NCBI GenBank assembly: GCA_024401565.1
Contig: JAKSKU010000019.1
Span: 1-48,979, forward strand
Length of the DNA: 48,979 nt
From: Paludibacteraceae bacterium
GTDB lineage: Bacteria; Bacteroidota; Bacteroidia; Bacteroidales; Paludibacteraceae
Direction: 5' to 3'
Shown: in pieces, positions 20,642 through 33,400 of the stretch
How the letters are laid out: every line of letters begins with the position of its first letter
Numbering within the stretch: the first letter of the stretch is position 1
Notes under the pieces: model-generated
Databases searched by the model: none
What the model was told of the DNA's origin: nothing
Seen by the model: only the letters and a program-made list of their open reading frames with translations
Position numbers and translations under genes: made by a program

Positions 20642-22288
20642 ATGGAAAGAATAAACTGGAAGAATCTTGAAGAGAAATACAATGGGGAGGCTGTGTCCCC
20701 CCGATCAATAACCGCCATGAAGCGAAAACCAGGATATAAGGAGGCGAAGGAGAACGGAAGCTATGAAAGCGCGGTGCAGGTCATAGACGCTCTTGTCGGT
20801 GACGGCAAGGACTACGCAGGCATCCTGGAGAACAAGAACGCTGTCCTTATCCCTATAATGGGGGAGGACAGGACAAAGAGCAAGAACCAGCTCCCTATCG
20901 CCCTTGCGTTGAAACTCTCTGAACTGGGAGGTATGCAGGTGAACATGGGCGTTTACTGCGAGAAGAATTACAAACTGACAGACGCCAAACAAGTGGATCG
21001 TGTAATGAATCCTCTGCCTCAATGGTACGGAGAGATAGCCAAAGGCAAAGACTACATAATTGTGGACGATGTGCTTACCTCTGGTGTCACGATCAACAGC
21101 CTTAAAAATTACATTGAGGGTAATGGGGGCAAGGTTACTGCGGTTGCGACTATTGCGTCGAGCATTTCGGGGAAACGTCTTGAAATATCATCTGAACAGA
21201 TCGAAAAAATGAAGAGAGTTGACCTTGCCGAATGTGACGGATGCCTGGAAAGATATTTCAGTACCAAGTATAGGAACGGTATTGAGGGGATGACGCATAA
21301 CGAGGCGGAAATTATTTTGGGGAACAAGAATATCCGTCAACAGATTGTGAGGACTGAAAGGTACGGAAGTCTACTCGAAAAGCAGAGGCTGAACAACAGC
21401 AAGATTGAACTGTATTCAGACAAAGGTATCACATGGAATGAGAGCATTGTTATCGCAAAGGAAATCGTGGAAGAGAACGAGAAAAGTCTGAATGAGATCT
21501 TTTCGAAAAGAGCTGGCAAAAGAGAAGACCTTAAATTTACGATGGAAGGTGAGAACGCGCAGATCAAAGTTCCGTGGTTCATCTGCAAGGAGGCGAGGGC
21601 AGTGATCAAAGACTATGTTCAACGTCTTAACGGCACATACGAAAACATCAGACAACAGGACGCACAAGGCAACTGGCAGTACCCCGCGCTTATCAATTTT
21701 GACGAGAAATCGAAAATGCCGCCCGAAATATGCGCCATGATTGTGATGGGAAACAAGCCAGAGGAGGTGCAGGAAAGGCTTCGCCAGAGACAATCGGAAG
21801 CGAGAGCCAGCCGTGTCTCGCAAGAAGTGGTCAAAAACGAACCGCAGAAACAGACTGCCGTAAAAGAGAATGCTGTAAAGGAGAAGCAGACATCAGTCAA
21901 GAAGGAGAAGCCGGCTAAAGAAAAGAAGGAAGAGACTCTTTCGATGATGGAGACATACGAAAAGGTAAAGGCAGGAGACCAGAGCGTCATGGTATTGTTC
22001 AGAATGGGGGATTTCTACACAACCATTGCGGACGACGCTAACAAGGCAGAGGAAGTGCTTGGAAGGGAAAAACTGCAGGAAGCCAGACTTGAAGCCAAGA
22101 AAGGCGTCCTGGTGAAGGGAGAGTGTTTCCACCACACCAAACTTGACACATACCTTCCTGAACTTGTAAGGGCAGGAATGCGTGTCGCAATCTGTGACGG
22201 ACCGATGAAAAAGCCTAAAAAGCAAGAAAAAAAGGCTGTGGACAAGACTGCGAAAAAGCCAGAGAAAAAGAAAGGCAAGGGCATCTGA
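20642..22288 (+). CDS. Phosphoribosyltransferase-like, shared-module and MutS-I-like fusion
   Basis: Three recognisable parts in 548 residues. Residues ~40-180 resemble a type I phosphoribosyltransferase, with the PRPP-binding loop VDDVLTSGVT (141-150). Residues ~295-386 are the shared module (AVIKDYVQRLNGTYENIR, ICAMIVMGNKPEEVQERL). Residues ~434-515 look like the MutS N-terminal mismatch-binding fold (YEKVKAGDQSVMVLFRMGDFY, ADDANKAEEVLG), a segment seen in several Bacteroidota mobile-element proteins. The tail is Lys-rich (EKKKGKGI). Activity is unproven; the PRTase part could act in nucleotide salvage or be a binding domain only. Last gene of its operon. Confidence 0.8.
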   Translation: MERINWKNLEEKYNGEAVSPRSITAMKRKPGYKEAKENGSYESAVQVIDALVGDGKDYAGILENKNAVLIPIMGEDRTKSKNQLPIALALKLSELGGMQVNMGVYCEKNYKLTDAKQVDRVMNPLPQWYGEIAKGKDYIIVDDVLTSGVTINSLKNYIEGNGGKVTAVATIASSISGKRLEISSEQIEKMKRVDLAECDGCLERYFSTKYRNGIEGMTHNEAEIILGNKNIRQQIVRTERYGSLLEKQRLNNSKIELYSDKGITWNESIVIAKEIVEENEKSLNEIFSKRAGKREDLKFTMEGENAQIKVPWFICKEARAVIKDYVQRLNGTYENIRQQDAQGNWQYPALINFDEKSKMPPEICAMIVMGNKPEEVQERLRQRQSEARASRVSQEVVKNEPQKQTAVKENAVKEKQTSVKKEKPAKEKKEETLSMMETYEKVKAGDQSVMVLFRMGDFYTTIADDANKAEEVLGREKLQEARLEAKKGVLVKGECFHHTKLDTYLPELVRAGMRVAICDGPMKKPKKQEKKAVDKTAKKPEKKKGKGI

Positions 22289-22294
22289 CAAATG

Positions 22295-22314
22295 TATTAT
22301 ATTATAATATAATA
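22295..22314. repeat. Perfect 20-bp A/T palindrome
   Basis: The ten bases TATTATATTA are followed at once by their exact reverse complement, 7 bp past the stop of the preceding gene. It may be a protein-binding site or an easily melted spot. Confidence 0.8.
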
Positions 22315-22359
22315 GGATGGAAAAATGTGCGGAATGTTTGATAAAAACAAGTCTAATTT

Positions 22360-22391
22360 ATTGCAAATCAGCGATAAAAATAGTATCTTTG
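22360..22391 (+). promoter_or_regulatory. Promoter of the surface operon
   Basis: ATTG (22360-22363), 20-nt spacer, TATCTTTG (22384-22391), 50 nt before the ATG at 22441. Confidence 0.8.
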
Positions 22392-22440
22392 TCAGTAATA
22401 AAAGATACATCAAAATAATGTTGAATTTAAAAATTAATTT

Positions 22441-22638
22441 ATGGCAAAAGTATGGAGTGAGAGCCAGAAAAGGGCATTCGCAATGTATGAGCGAAACACT
22501 GGCGAGAAGCTAACAGAGGAAGACAAGGAGTTGATTATTGACGATCTTCCGCTTGACGAACCTCTTTCCTTTATGGAAATTTTGAAGTACGCCCAAATGT
22601 ATGCTGATTCAAGACTTAAAATGAAAATGAAATCATAA
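22441..22638 (+). CDS. Small 65-residue protein, first gene of the surface operon
   Basis: MAKVWSESQKRAFAMYERNTGEK... ; helical, soluble, with no signal peptide. The stop TAA shares its last base with the ATG of the lipoprotein gene (TAATG), so the two are translationally coupled. No family recognised. Its place in front of an exported set could mean a regulatory or chaperone-like role, but nothing in the sequence shows that. Confidence 0.65.
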   Translation: MAKVWSESQKRAFAMYERNTGEKLTEEDKELIIDDLPLDEPLSFMEILKYAQMYADSRLKMKMKS

Positions 22639-23843
22639 TGAAAGCTACGAGATTTTTATGGCTGACAGCCATTCTTGCGTCGCTCAGTGCGTGTGACACA
22701 AGAGACGATTACTTCCTTGAACATGGGGAGGAACCAGTTGTTGACATGACAACAACTAATGATACCATGAACAGTGAATACTGGGATGGAAAGAGATACC
22801 GAATCGTAGAGGTGGGGTTTGGAAAGCCAGACACTTTGAATTTTGCGATTAGTGACGCTTATGGTAAGGAGTGCACATATGAGTTTAAGTTGGAAAGCTT
22901 CCCTGCCGATAATGAGAGGAACGGAGTATATGCAGAAGAACTATTGTATTACTTTGGAAAAGAAGGTTGTATAAATGGGCTTATGGCAACAAGCATGAAC
23001 TTGTATAATTTAGGGTCTCCAATAGATTTGGGCACATTGTCGGATTATGTTGTTTATGGTCAGAATTATGGACCTGGACTTAAAAGATTTGTGTCATCAG
23101 GGAAGGTTATTTATAGTCTAAAGGAAGGAAAGAATCCTGGAATGGCAGGTAGTTATCTGCACGATTTGATAAGACATGCAACACCTACAGAGAATGTCGC
23201 ACTTTCAAATACAGAAGAGATTTTAGGATGTAGGTTAGCGTCTACAAAAACCACGCTGCTTCATGACATACCTTTTTCAAAAGAAGTGTCAGCAAGATAT
23301 TCTCTTACAGCTAAAAACAAGATAGGGGTAAGCACTACGGATTATGTAGTGGTAAAAATAAAACCAAATAGACAGCCTGTGCCGGAAATAACAGCGACTT
23401 GTGTAAACAGTGAAACAAATGAGTACAAAATAACTGTAGGAGGAGTTGATCCAGACGGTCATAAGATTGAAAAATGGTCATATGTATTTGACTACATTCC
23501 ATTTGAATTGGGAAGCAAGACGTTGACTGAACATCATATGAACGGAAATGTAGGAGAAATGGAGAATATTTTGGATGGTTATCTTTATTATGACTGGTTT
23601 GTGAGACCACATATGGAGCACGGAATAGAAGAAGAATGCTTTTATTGGTTTACATTTGGAATGAGTAAAGAAGAAGTCCAAAAAGAGTTTAAAAACAAGG
23701 AAGTTGATTTTATAACGCCTACAACAAAAAACGAGGTTTATCATGTTTTCCAGTCAAAGGGAGAGCATACAATATCAGTTCGTTGTAAGGACGAGTACGG
23801 ATTGTGGAGTGATTATAAAACGGAAAAAATTTACATAGAATAG
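22638..23843 (+). CDS. Surface or periplasmic lipoprotein, 401 residues
   Basis: The N terminus ends ...AILASLSAC, a clear SPase II lipobox with Cys at residue 19, followed by DTRDDYF. Acidic residues just after the Cys resemble the lipoprotein surface-export signal of Bacteroidetes, though not exactly. The rest looks beta-rich, with an Ig/PKD-like feel near residues 230-300 (PVPEITATCVN, ITVGGVDPDGHKIEKW) and an end VRCKDEYGLWSDYKTEKIYIE. No family recognised. It lies between a small coupled gene and a barrel protein upstream of the giant adhesin. Confidence 0.75.
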   Translation: MKATRFLWLTAILASLSACDTRDDYFLEHGEEPVVDMTTTNDTMNSEYWDGKRYRIVEVGFGKPDTLNFAISDAYGKECTYEFKLESFPADNERNGVYAEELLYYFGKEGCINGLMATSMNLYNLGSPIDLGTLSDYVVYGQNYGPGLKRFVSSGKVIYSLKEGKNPGMAGSYLHDLIRHATPTENVALSNTEEILGCRLASTKTTLLHDIPFSKEVSARYSLTAKNKIGVSTTDYVVVKIKPNRQPVPEITATCVNSETNEYKITVGGVDPDGHKIEKWSYVFDYIPFELGSKTLTEHHMNGNVGEMENILDGYLYYDWFVRPHMEHGIEEECFYWFTFGMSKEEVQKEFKNKEVDFITPTTKNEVYHVFQSKGEHTISVRCKDEYGLWSDYKTEKIYIE

Positions 23844-23847
23844 TAAC

Positions 23848-24384
23848 ATGAGAAAAGTAATTTCAATTTTAATCGCATTATTCTCATTGACATCTGTATA
23901 TGCGGAGCATGAGAAGATAAGTCTATTGCATACGAAAGGACAACAATCCGTCGGAGCAAGATTCGGAAAAGGAACAAAAAACAAATTTGATGTCGGTCTT
24001 GAATATCAACGTTGTTTCAATCAAAGAACTTCTTTATTGTGTCAACTTGACATGGAAAGAGCTACATTTGGCTATTCCGACTTTAGCAATATATTTTTGT
24101 TTGGAGCAGGACTTGACATAATGTGTTTTCATCCCAAAACTTGGATGTTCATAGATCTGGACATTATGGGAAACGTAGGATATGACAAGTGGACGTGTGA
24201 ACTTCTTGAAGCCGAAAAATCCGGAATTGTAGGAGGTGCAAATGTAGGAGGACTCATAGAGTTTTATCCAACAACGAAATTTTCCATAGTTCTCGGAGGG
24301 CAGGAATACCTTTTGTTCGGTAATGACAATAATTATCTGAAACCAAATTTCTATTTAGGATTCAGATATGTATGGAACAAATAA
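23848..24384 (+). CDS. Outer-membrane beta-barrel protein, TraO-like
   Basis: 178 residues with a signal peptide (MRKVISILIALFSLTSVYA) and alternating-residue strands throughout: VGARFGKG, FDVGLEYQRCF, TSLLCQLDMERATFGY, IFLFGAGLDIMCF, VGGLIEFYPTTKFSIVLGG, and a final FYLGFRYVWNK. The layout and order (short barrel, gla/vgg strand motifs, terminal aromatic strand) recall the Bacteroides TraO conjugation proteins, but identity is not certain without a profile search. It lies 4 bp after the lipoprotein gene and 31 bp before the giant adhesin gene. Confidence 0.65.
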   Translation: MRKVISILIALFSLTSVYAEHEKISLLHTKGQQSVGARFGKGTKNKFDVGLEYQRCFNQRTSLLCQLDMERATFGYSDFSNIFLFGAGLDIMCFHPKTWMFIDLDIMGNVGYDKWTCELLEAEKSGIVGGANVGGLIEFYPTTKFSIVLGGQEYLLFGNDNNYLKPNFYLGFRYVWNK

Positions 24385-24415
24385 AAACATTACAATTAAC
24401 CTTTTATAAAAAAGT

Positions 24416-27400
24416 ATGAAAAAAACATTAAGGTTGCTGGCTCTGCTGGTGATGCAACTATGTGTGCTTAACGTAAACAGTCAAAGATCACGAGGAGAAT
24501 CTCATGACGCAGAATTTAAGTTTAGCACAGTGGAGCCCAAAATTACAAGCATAGAATTGTTATCTACAGAAGATGAATTTGTGACCGTCCGTGTCCTTTC
24601 TCCTAAAACAACTTTATTATGTATAGGACAAAGTGGTGCGTTTTCTCATAGTTCTGTTACATCTTTGAAATATAATCTCAGATGGCAGTATAAATTGGAA
24701 GATGAAGAATGGGAAGATTTTCTTAGATACGGTGAGGGTGAATGGAGATCGTTAGAAAATGCACCTGATGGTTGGGAAGGAACCCTGTATAAGAGTCCAG
24801 CTTATGAGTCTACACTCAGCATAAAAAGTGTATATTCAGATTTTGAAATTCCAATTACTGAAAGCCAACGAGATAAGAAAGTCCTAAGGGTGAAATTCAG
24901 ATTGACATGGGATATGAGTCTTGAATTAAAAAAACAGACTTTGTCTACAGGAAATGTTAATGAAAGAATTTGGCAAGACTCTGGCAGTGAAACAAAAATA
25001 TTAAAAGGAGAAGCAGAAGCTGATGCCATTACGATATATCAATGTAAAGGTGGTACAATCGCAATGGGATCAGAAACTTCAATACCCAATGTTGGAGACC
25101 AATATGTGATTTATAATAGCGAAGACTATAAAAAAACTCACAAAGTGCAGTTTTATCATACAACAGACTATGTGGGAGATATAGACTCGGAGAAAGGAGG
25201 ATCCTCTTATGTGGATAACCAGTCGCACAAATGGAACAATATCAGAGAGGAAAAGGATTTCCCTTATACATCTAACATATTAAGTGTAGACGATTTTGAA
25301 AAAGGATGCGAGAGCAGTGATGAGGTAGGAGGAAATTCCTGGATCCTAAAGAAATATTACATAACTAAAAATGGAAATGATTGTTCCTCTAACTCTATAA
25401 AGTTTGTTCATTATGATATTGTCAAAATGGAAGGTTTTCCTGTTCACTATACTCAGGATAAAATTCAGTATGTCTGTATGGACAAGGAAGATAGTAAAGT
25501 GACACTATATGGAATTTCTGCAACTTTGGGTAATGGGTACAGTGAAAAAGATTATGATTTGCAATACAAATGGGAATATTCATTGAGTGGTCAAACTTGG
25601 AGAGATGTTGAAAAAAATGCTGATTATGTGACTTATAATGGAACTGATTTAATAGTTAGCGGAGCATTTTTGTCTGCAAACAATGTAAAAACTTCAATCT
25701 TTTTCAGACCTAAGGCATATTTGAAATTGTTTGACACTGATGTAAGACCAGAGCAGAATGTTATATATGAAGTGATTCCATATACTGCTCCTACATCAAA
25801 AAACATGAAATTGGCAGTTTTGAATGAGAAGAATGCGACTATTGAAAAGGTCTGTGAAGGGAAGGAGTTTGACGGATATATAACATTGTCTCAGAGATAT
25901 TCAACTGATGTTTTCAATCCAACTCTTAAGTGTTCAATAACTCCATCAGCGACAGAGATCATCAGCGACAGCTTGGGCAAAGGGGTTATAGCTAAGTGGA
26001 AGATAGAGAACGTACTATCAGAAAACACAACTTACACGGTCAAAGTTGAAAATGACGAGTGCAAAACAGATGATGTAGAATATCAGACAACTATTAAGGT
26101 AGAGAATGTTGTGTCTGAGCCAGAAAAAGAATTGAAAATAGAAGGATGTTCCTATGAATATATAGAAGATGGAACTTTGTATATAAAAGCCAAAAAGAAC
26201 ACCAACATAACATTTAGATGCAACTCTGCTAATTACAAATATGTTTTAAATGACGAAGGTGTTCAAAGAAACATAACAAGTTCTTTGACTATCGCCCCAT
26301 ATCATTTTGTCGGCAAAAGAAACATAAGTTTGCAAAAGTTTAATCTTGGAATATCCCAAGGTTGTGGTGGTAGTCTAATACCAGTTATCATAGAAGAGGT
26401 TGACAACATTAGTGGAAACACTATTTACCTACAAAATCAAACAAGCAATACTTACTATGTTTGTAAAGGAGACAAAAATCCAATTATCAATGGAACAGAA
26501 AAGATTGATGGAGGATATGGAGACAAAACAATCAAATGGAGAAGAAGAACGGTAGGAAGTCAGGACAAAGGAAGTCAGATTATAGGATCAGAGAGCGAAA
26601 CCAATAGTCTTCCTGCTGACATATTCGACATTACAGAAGATTGTGAGGTGGTGCGTGAAGTGACTATGGGCAATGGAGATTTTGTAAGTATCAGTAATCC
26701 AATTATATTCAAAGTCTATAAAACTCCAGATTTCAGCATTACAAAGTATGATTCTGTAATGACTGCAGATGATGTATGTTTCGGTGAAAATCCAATATTT
26801 AACATTGTTAATTCAAGTGCAGAGCCAAACATAAAAAACCGTTTGGGAAAAACTTCATACAGAATCCAGACGTATGAAGATGGATCGAGGGTAGACACAA
26901 CCATTATCGGAGCCTCTGTATATAAGGATTGGAAATTCAAATACGATGCTACAATATCTGCAACACAAGAATTTTGTGGTGCAAGTGTTGAAGCTGTAAA
27001 CTCTATGAAATTGAAAGTAAAGGAAGACTTGACTTTCACAGACAAAGATTTCAGTTATGACTGTCCAATGTTTGGAAAAGAGTTGGATATTACTCCTGTT
27101 ATAGACGACACTTCCAAGTACACATACAAAATTGGATCAATAGTTTATGCAAACAAGAAAGGTACGTCGAAGGTAAAATTGCCATCAGTTGGAGGTTCCG
27201 ATTTCGTGGAGGCAACAGTGACACGATCATTGAATGGATGTGATGAAACAAAGGCAATCAAGATTCGCAATGTTTTGACTCCTCTTGAAGACAGAAAGTT
27301 GTATTTGAAAGGATCTTTGGATAGTAAGAACTTGGTGTGCTTGTCAAAAGACTACGAAATATCTGATAATTTTGACAATGATGAAGCAAATGTAAGATAC

Positions 27401-30400
27401 GCATGGAAATCTAAAACAGATGGTGCGACAATACAAAATGCCACTTCGTCAAAAGTCAGCGTGTCGTTGTTGAATGGAAATGACTTCATCAGAACAAGAA
27501 CACTTGGAAACAACTGTGAAGTAAAAAGAGATACTATATCAATAGCGGTCCTTGAAAAAAGCACATCAACTCCAACAATCAATGTTTCAGAAGATGAATT
27601 GTGTTATGGGGAGGAAGTGAAAGTCAGTGTCGATCCTATTGAAGGTTACAAAATTACAAGTTTTAAGAAGAACGAAATAGAATCTGCATTGCTGTCAAAT
27701 AATACTTTGACTGAGTTGGTCAAAACTTCTGGCACTGTGACATATTCCGTTGAAATGACAAGTGAGAAATGTGATAACTATATCCTCAACGGAAAAACAA
27801 GCATCAATGTGGCTAAAAATCTAAATGAGGTAAAAAAAATCACTGTGTCTCCAACCGACTTGAACAAGAGTTTGTTCAGCGATAAACAAACTCATTATCC
27901 TGTAAAGGTGACGGACAAAAACGATCTTGGTCAAGATGTAGTGGCATTCAGTTTTAACAAAAGTGATTTTATAGAGACTCATTATTATGACGGCGAGTGG
28001 TCAACAAGTTTCGATATTGTCGAGAGCGACTTGGATGGAGGTCAGTTGGAGGGAAGGGTTTATAGGACATTGTCTTTGACAAAGACAAAAACATGTGTCA
28101 GTGACACATTCCCTTTCTATGTAAGTCCGAATGTTGGATTTGATGAGATCTCCATAAACACAGCCGGCAACTATCTAAAGGCAGGTGATGTGTTCTACTT
28201 CTGTGGAGAAGGAAAATTGCAGTTGCAGAATAAAGAAATCATCTTCAATTTAGAAGTTGTGGATGACTATAAATTGCAATGGTATAAAAAAACATCAGGA
28301 GGAAACTGGTTCTCGTTGAAAGAAACCGAAAATGAGATTGGAATAACAACAACTGATAATGAAAATTCAAGTGAGTATTATAAGTTGGAGGTTAGTCTGA
28401 CAAAAGACGGAAAGGTATATAAGCAATCTTCTAATGTGATCGAAGTAAGAAATGTGGCAAAACCAAATCTTAATATTCGTTTGACTGAGGGAGACATGGA
28501 TTTCTGTTATGCTGGAAATGTTGATTTTGAATTACAGACAACGACATGGAGCAGCCCAACTGGAGTAACTGACGCAAAGAACACATACGTTTGGCAAAAA
28601 AGTTACGACACAAAGACATGGAGCGATATTGAAGCTGGTGTGACGGATGATGAAACAATCGCAATCACTGCAAACAATGATGTCTCTACATTGGCATACA
28701 GCGAATCTGCCATGATAAAAGGCACTTATTTCAGAGCTGTAATGAAAGACGTTTGTGGAAAGACTGCAACATCAAACACTCTCCTTACAAAAACATACAA
28801 GGGTATGGATTTGACTGCGAATGATGTGAAGGTTATGTCTAACAAATTGGTGCAAAGCAAAGACAACTTTGAAGTGAAATTCTTTGTAAACTACAGTGAT
28901 GATAAAACATACTCGTATGTTTATTATAATGAAGACGGAGAACCTATTGAAAGTGAGGGTACTGCGTTACAGGTATTCAAGTATGACTCAAACAATGGAG
29001 AAAGCCATCCTAATTTTGATTATTCTTTCGACAAACATAAAGTATATGTTGAGAAGGTAATGAAAGAAACAGGATGTAAGAGCGAAAGGGTAGAGGTAGA
29101 ATATGAGCTTATCGCTCCTATTGTAATAAAAGTTGAACTTGGATTGGAGAATGGATGTCCTAACAGCGACGAGCAAAGCGGACACCTTCATCTTGATTAT
29201 AAAGAGGGTGGATTGCCAAAGAATGGCATGAAAGCGACATGGTTCTATAGATACGATGATGAGGACTCATACCAAAAAATCGATTCGTCTACAGTCGGGT
29301 TCAAATATGCTTTGAAACCAAATTATGACGAGGACATAAAGGATGGTTTGATTTATAACATCAATGGTCTTGACCGTACATGTTGGATCTATGCAGAGGT
29401 TACGAATGAAGGTTATCCAATAAAATCATTAAAGACAGAAGAGAAAAAGTTGGTTATTTATCCTAACTTTAAGATCGCACGAGCAACAAGCGACAAGTCT
29501 TTGTATTGTTATGGTGATGATGTGAGACTTAATGCAGGTGAAGTTTTGTCTGCTTATGGGGATGTGACTTACAAATGGATAGATGTTAATGACGAAAAGA
29601 AAATCTATTCGTCTACAGAAACACTTGAATTAGATGCGATAACGAAAGAGACAACTTTCAGAAGAATAGCAACAGACGAGTGTGGTGTAAACGACACATA
29701 CGAGATTGACCTTGCCGTTAGAGACAAACTTGAAATGGATGCAGAAGAGTATATGCACGCAGAGTTTGCAGAAAAAGGCAAAGTCCCTTATGTCGCAGTA
29801 AAAAGTATGCAGCATGTAGCGTCTTATGTGTTATCTCATATTGATCAAGAAGGTATGAGTGATGTGACAGAAGTGAAGAATGAAGATGACCTACTTTTGA
29901 ATTTCGGAACAATGCCGGTCGTTCGATATGAGACAGAAAGATTTGAAATATACAAGGTAGACCATGCAGGATGCCGAAGTGTGGCTGACACTTTCTTTGT
30001 CACAGGAATTGATAAAATCACAGCTGGAACTATTGTATTTGAAAAATATGGAGACCAAAAATCTATTGATATTTGTCATGGAGAGAAGATAGGACGAATC
30101 ATTGATGAGAAGGTTGCCAGTGGAGGATCAGATATTACATACAAGTGGTTTTATATCGAGAAGGGAGAAACATTTGCGGTAAACGATGATAAAGGTTATC
30201 AGATTACTTCTCCTGTATTTGATCTTGATTCTATCAAATTTGGAAATAATGTTGCTTCCAATGGCAAAGAAAATGGTAATGGAATCAAGACTTATGCGTT
30301 GTATAGAGAGGCAAGCGTTAACGTATTGCAACCAGATGGTAATTATAAACCATATATCAAGGAAAGCGATACTCTATATATTAACGTTGCACCTCAGCTT

Positions 30401-33400
30401 AGATATTGTAATATCGACAATCTTACTGGTGTGATAGAGTCAAAAGAGTATGCTTATTGCGGTGGAGTGGATATGAGCGAGGCTATAACTCTTTCAACAG
30501 ACAGTGATGTTGAAGATTATTATTACGCAGCTGACAATTTCGGAGCAATGTTGTTCAAAGACGGAAGAAAGTTGTATGGTTACTGGGAGGAGTCAAGAGG
30601 AAAGGACAATTTTGCTCAAACTTCGGAGGCGATAACTTATGAGGACGGCTTTGATTACAAGTATTACGTTGAGGATCTCGACACAACAACGTATGTGAGA
30701 TTTACTATTAGTGACGGATGTTCTTCTTTAAGTACAAATGAAATTACCCTTACTGTAATCTCATTTGATGAAGACAGCCAGGATAACTACACGGTGAGAT
30801 ATGAGTATGTGGAAGAGGGAGACAACATTAAGGTTACAAATACAGAAAAAACTATATCAGACGAGTGGTATTCAAGTAAGAATGAAAATGGTCTGATAGG
30901 TGAATCCAAATCTGTAAATCTTGAAGATGTGACTTATTCTACTCGTTTGTACCATAAGAGAATTAAAGAGGTAAGGAAGAATAATAGAACAACTTATTGT
31001 ACTGAACCTTCATTCTATGAGGTGAAGTTGGACATTCATCCTGTCAGCAATGGAGGAAGTATTAGATCAAACCAACAGATATGTCCAACTGGAGAGTTTG
31101 CAGACATAAAAAATTATGTTTCTGCATCGGGTGGAACTGGAATGTTCCGTTACAGATGGGAAATCACAACAGATAGTTCTGAAGCCTGCGATTGTTGGAA
31201 TCCTATTGAGAATGCGTATGAAGATTCATTGAAGTATGCAACTTATAGAAAGGTTCTTGATCCAAAGAAAACAAACTATATCAGAAGAACCGCTACTCCT
31301 ATCTACAACGAGAAGGAAGTGGTAGAGTCATATACTCGATATTCTAATGTGGTGGCTCTTGAAAGATATAAGACTTTAAGTGTTTCTGAATTGGAATGGA
31401 AAGAAGAAGGTTCTAACAACTCATTCTGTGTTGACGACATTGTTCCAAATATTGTAGTAAAAGCCCCTACTGGAGGTGCTGGCGAATACAAAAAATCAAA
31501 GTATGATTTGGATTGGATGTATTCGGTTGATGGAATAGAATGGGTATCATATAGAAGTGCAAGTGTGGTTTTCGGAAACTCAAGCGAAATAAATGGCAAT
31601 GGTTTGGTATATTCTTACTTTGAGGACAAACCGAGAGACAAGGATGTCACATTCTATGTAAAGGCTGTGTTCACAGATGAAAAGTGTGGAGAGATCGATA
31701 CCAAACCTTTCTCTTTCAAGGTATGGGCTGAAACAGAGACTCCTTCTCTTTATATCGGTGCTGACAGCTGTGATTCAAAGTACATAAGTTTCATCGTAGA
31801 GAACAAGACTGACTATCTGTATAACTGGACTATCGGAACAGATTCTGTGAACCCAGTAAAGACAGATTTCAAGGACAAGTACGAAATGGACTTCGAGAGA
31901 CATCCAGCCTATGTTGTGGAAGCTGGATATTCAGTGCAGGGTATGCACAAGGTAAGCGGATGCAAGACAAGCATTGTGAATTTCAATGTGGACAGTCTTC
32001 CAGAGCTACAGCAGATCGCTGTTCCTGCTCAGTCTTCTGTCCTATGTTACGGATCAGACTTGAAGATTGAACATGGTGCTGCTACAGGAGGAACTGGAAC
32101 AAGAAACTACCTATGGCAGTATTCTTATGACAATGAGAAGTGGAATGACGCAACTGCAACTAAAGATTTCTCTTATGAGGATGTAAGAAGCGACATCTAT
32201 GTAAGAAGACTTGTCTATACAGATGTGTGCCAGGACACAATAGCAACTGAACCTGTACTTTACAAGGTGGCTGACAAGATTGAACCTATCCAGGTTACAA
32301 TCGAGGAGCATCTATGTAAGAACCAGGATATGGTGGTGTCTCTTGACAGTATGCCGGGCAATTTCAATGTGGTTGTCTACAGAATGGAGAAAGACACAAT
32401 CAAAGAGACTGAAATCACTCCTTTGAAGCTGACAGGAAAGATCAAGGGTAACGATCTTGCAGAGAACAATTTCGGTATTGTCACTTGGGATAGCACTTAC
32501 ACTTGTAAGTCTGAAATGATCAAGAAGACTATGCTTCCTCGCCCAGACTTTACTGGTGTGGTAAACAACATCGTGTCTGACGCAGAGATTGTTTGTGAGG
32601 GAAGCTCAATAACAATTACTTCTTCCACAGATTACGCTTTGCCTGAGTATTTGAAGCAGAGAGTCGAAAGCTCGGCAGACGGCATGGCATGGAGTGTTGT
32701 AAAGGACAACAGCGAATACCAGGAGGAAAGTAAGGTTGTTGTCAATGACACTGCATATTTCCGAACTGTTCTTCTCAACGGATGTAAGGACAGCATCATA
32801 AGCAATTCTGTTAAGGTCGGAGGTAAGAAGACTGTTTCTAATCCTATGACATTTGATGTTGAGACTACTTCTGATGGAGAGATTAAGATAGCCGGAAACA
32901 ACAATGTAGACATGGCAGCTCTTGCTCTTGTGGTCAACGATTCTATTGACTATGATTTCAAGGATAAGATAACTCTTGCTAAGGAAACTGAAAAGATTAT
33001 CGTGTCTTCAAAGATTGGCGTTGACGGAGCTATGATCTGTTACTCGCCAGTAGTTTTGACTCCATTGAAGGGAGGAAACATCTTCACTGAGTGCTTGTCA
33101 ACTGGCAAGCAGATTGTAGGAGAGGATGTGATCAACGCAGGTTCTGATGTCACTTACAAGTGGTACAAGTACGGAAACGACTCTATGATGTACTTCACTG
33201 ACAAGACAGACAAGAATTATTCTTTGACAATAGACGATGAGAAGAGCAAAGTGGTGAGAGTCGCAAACTTCAATACAGATAACATCAGTTATGTATTGAG
33301 AAGTAATGTTCTGACAGTGAACGCAAACGGACCTGCATTGTCAAAAATTGTGGCTGTTGAGAAGGATTCTTTGATTTCAGCCGGATTAAAGGTTTCTGAC

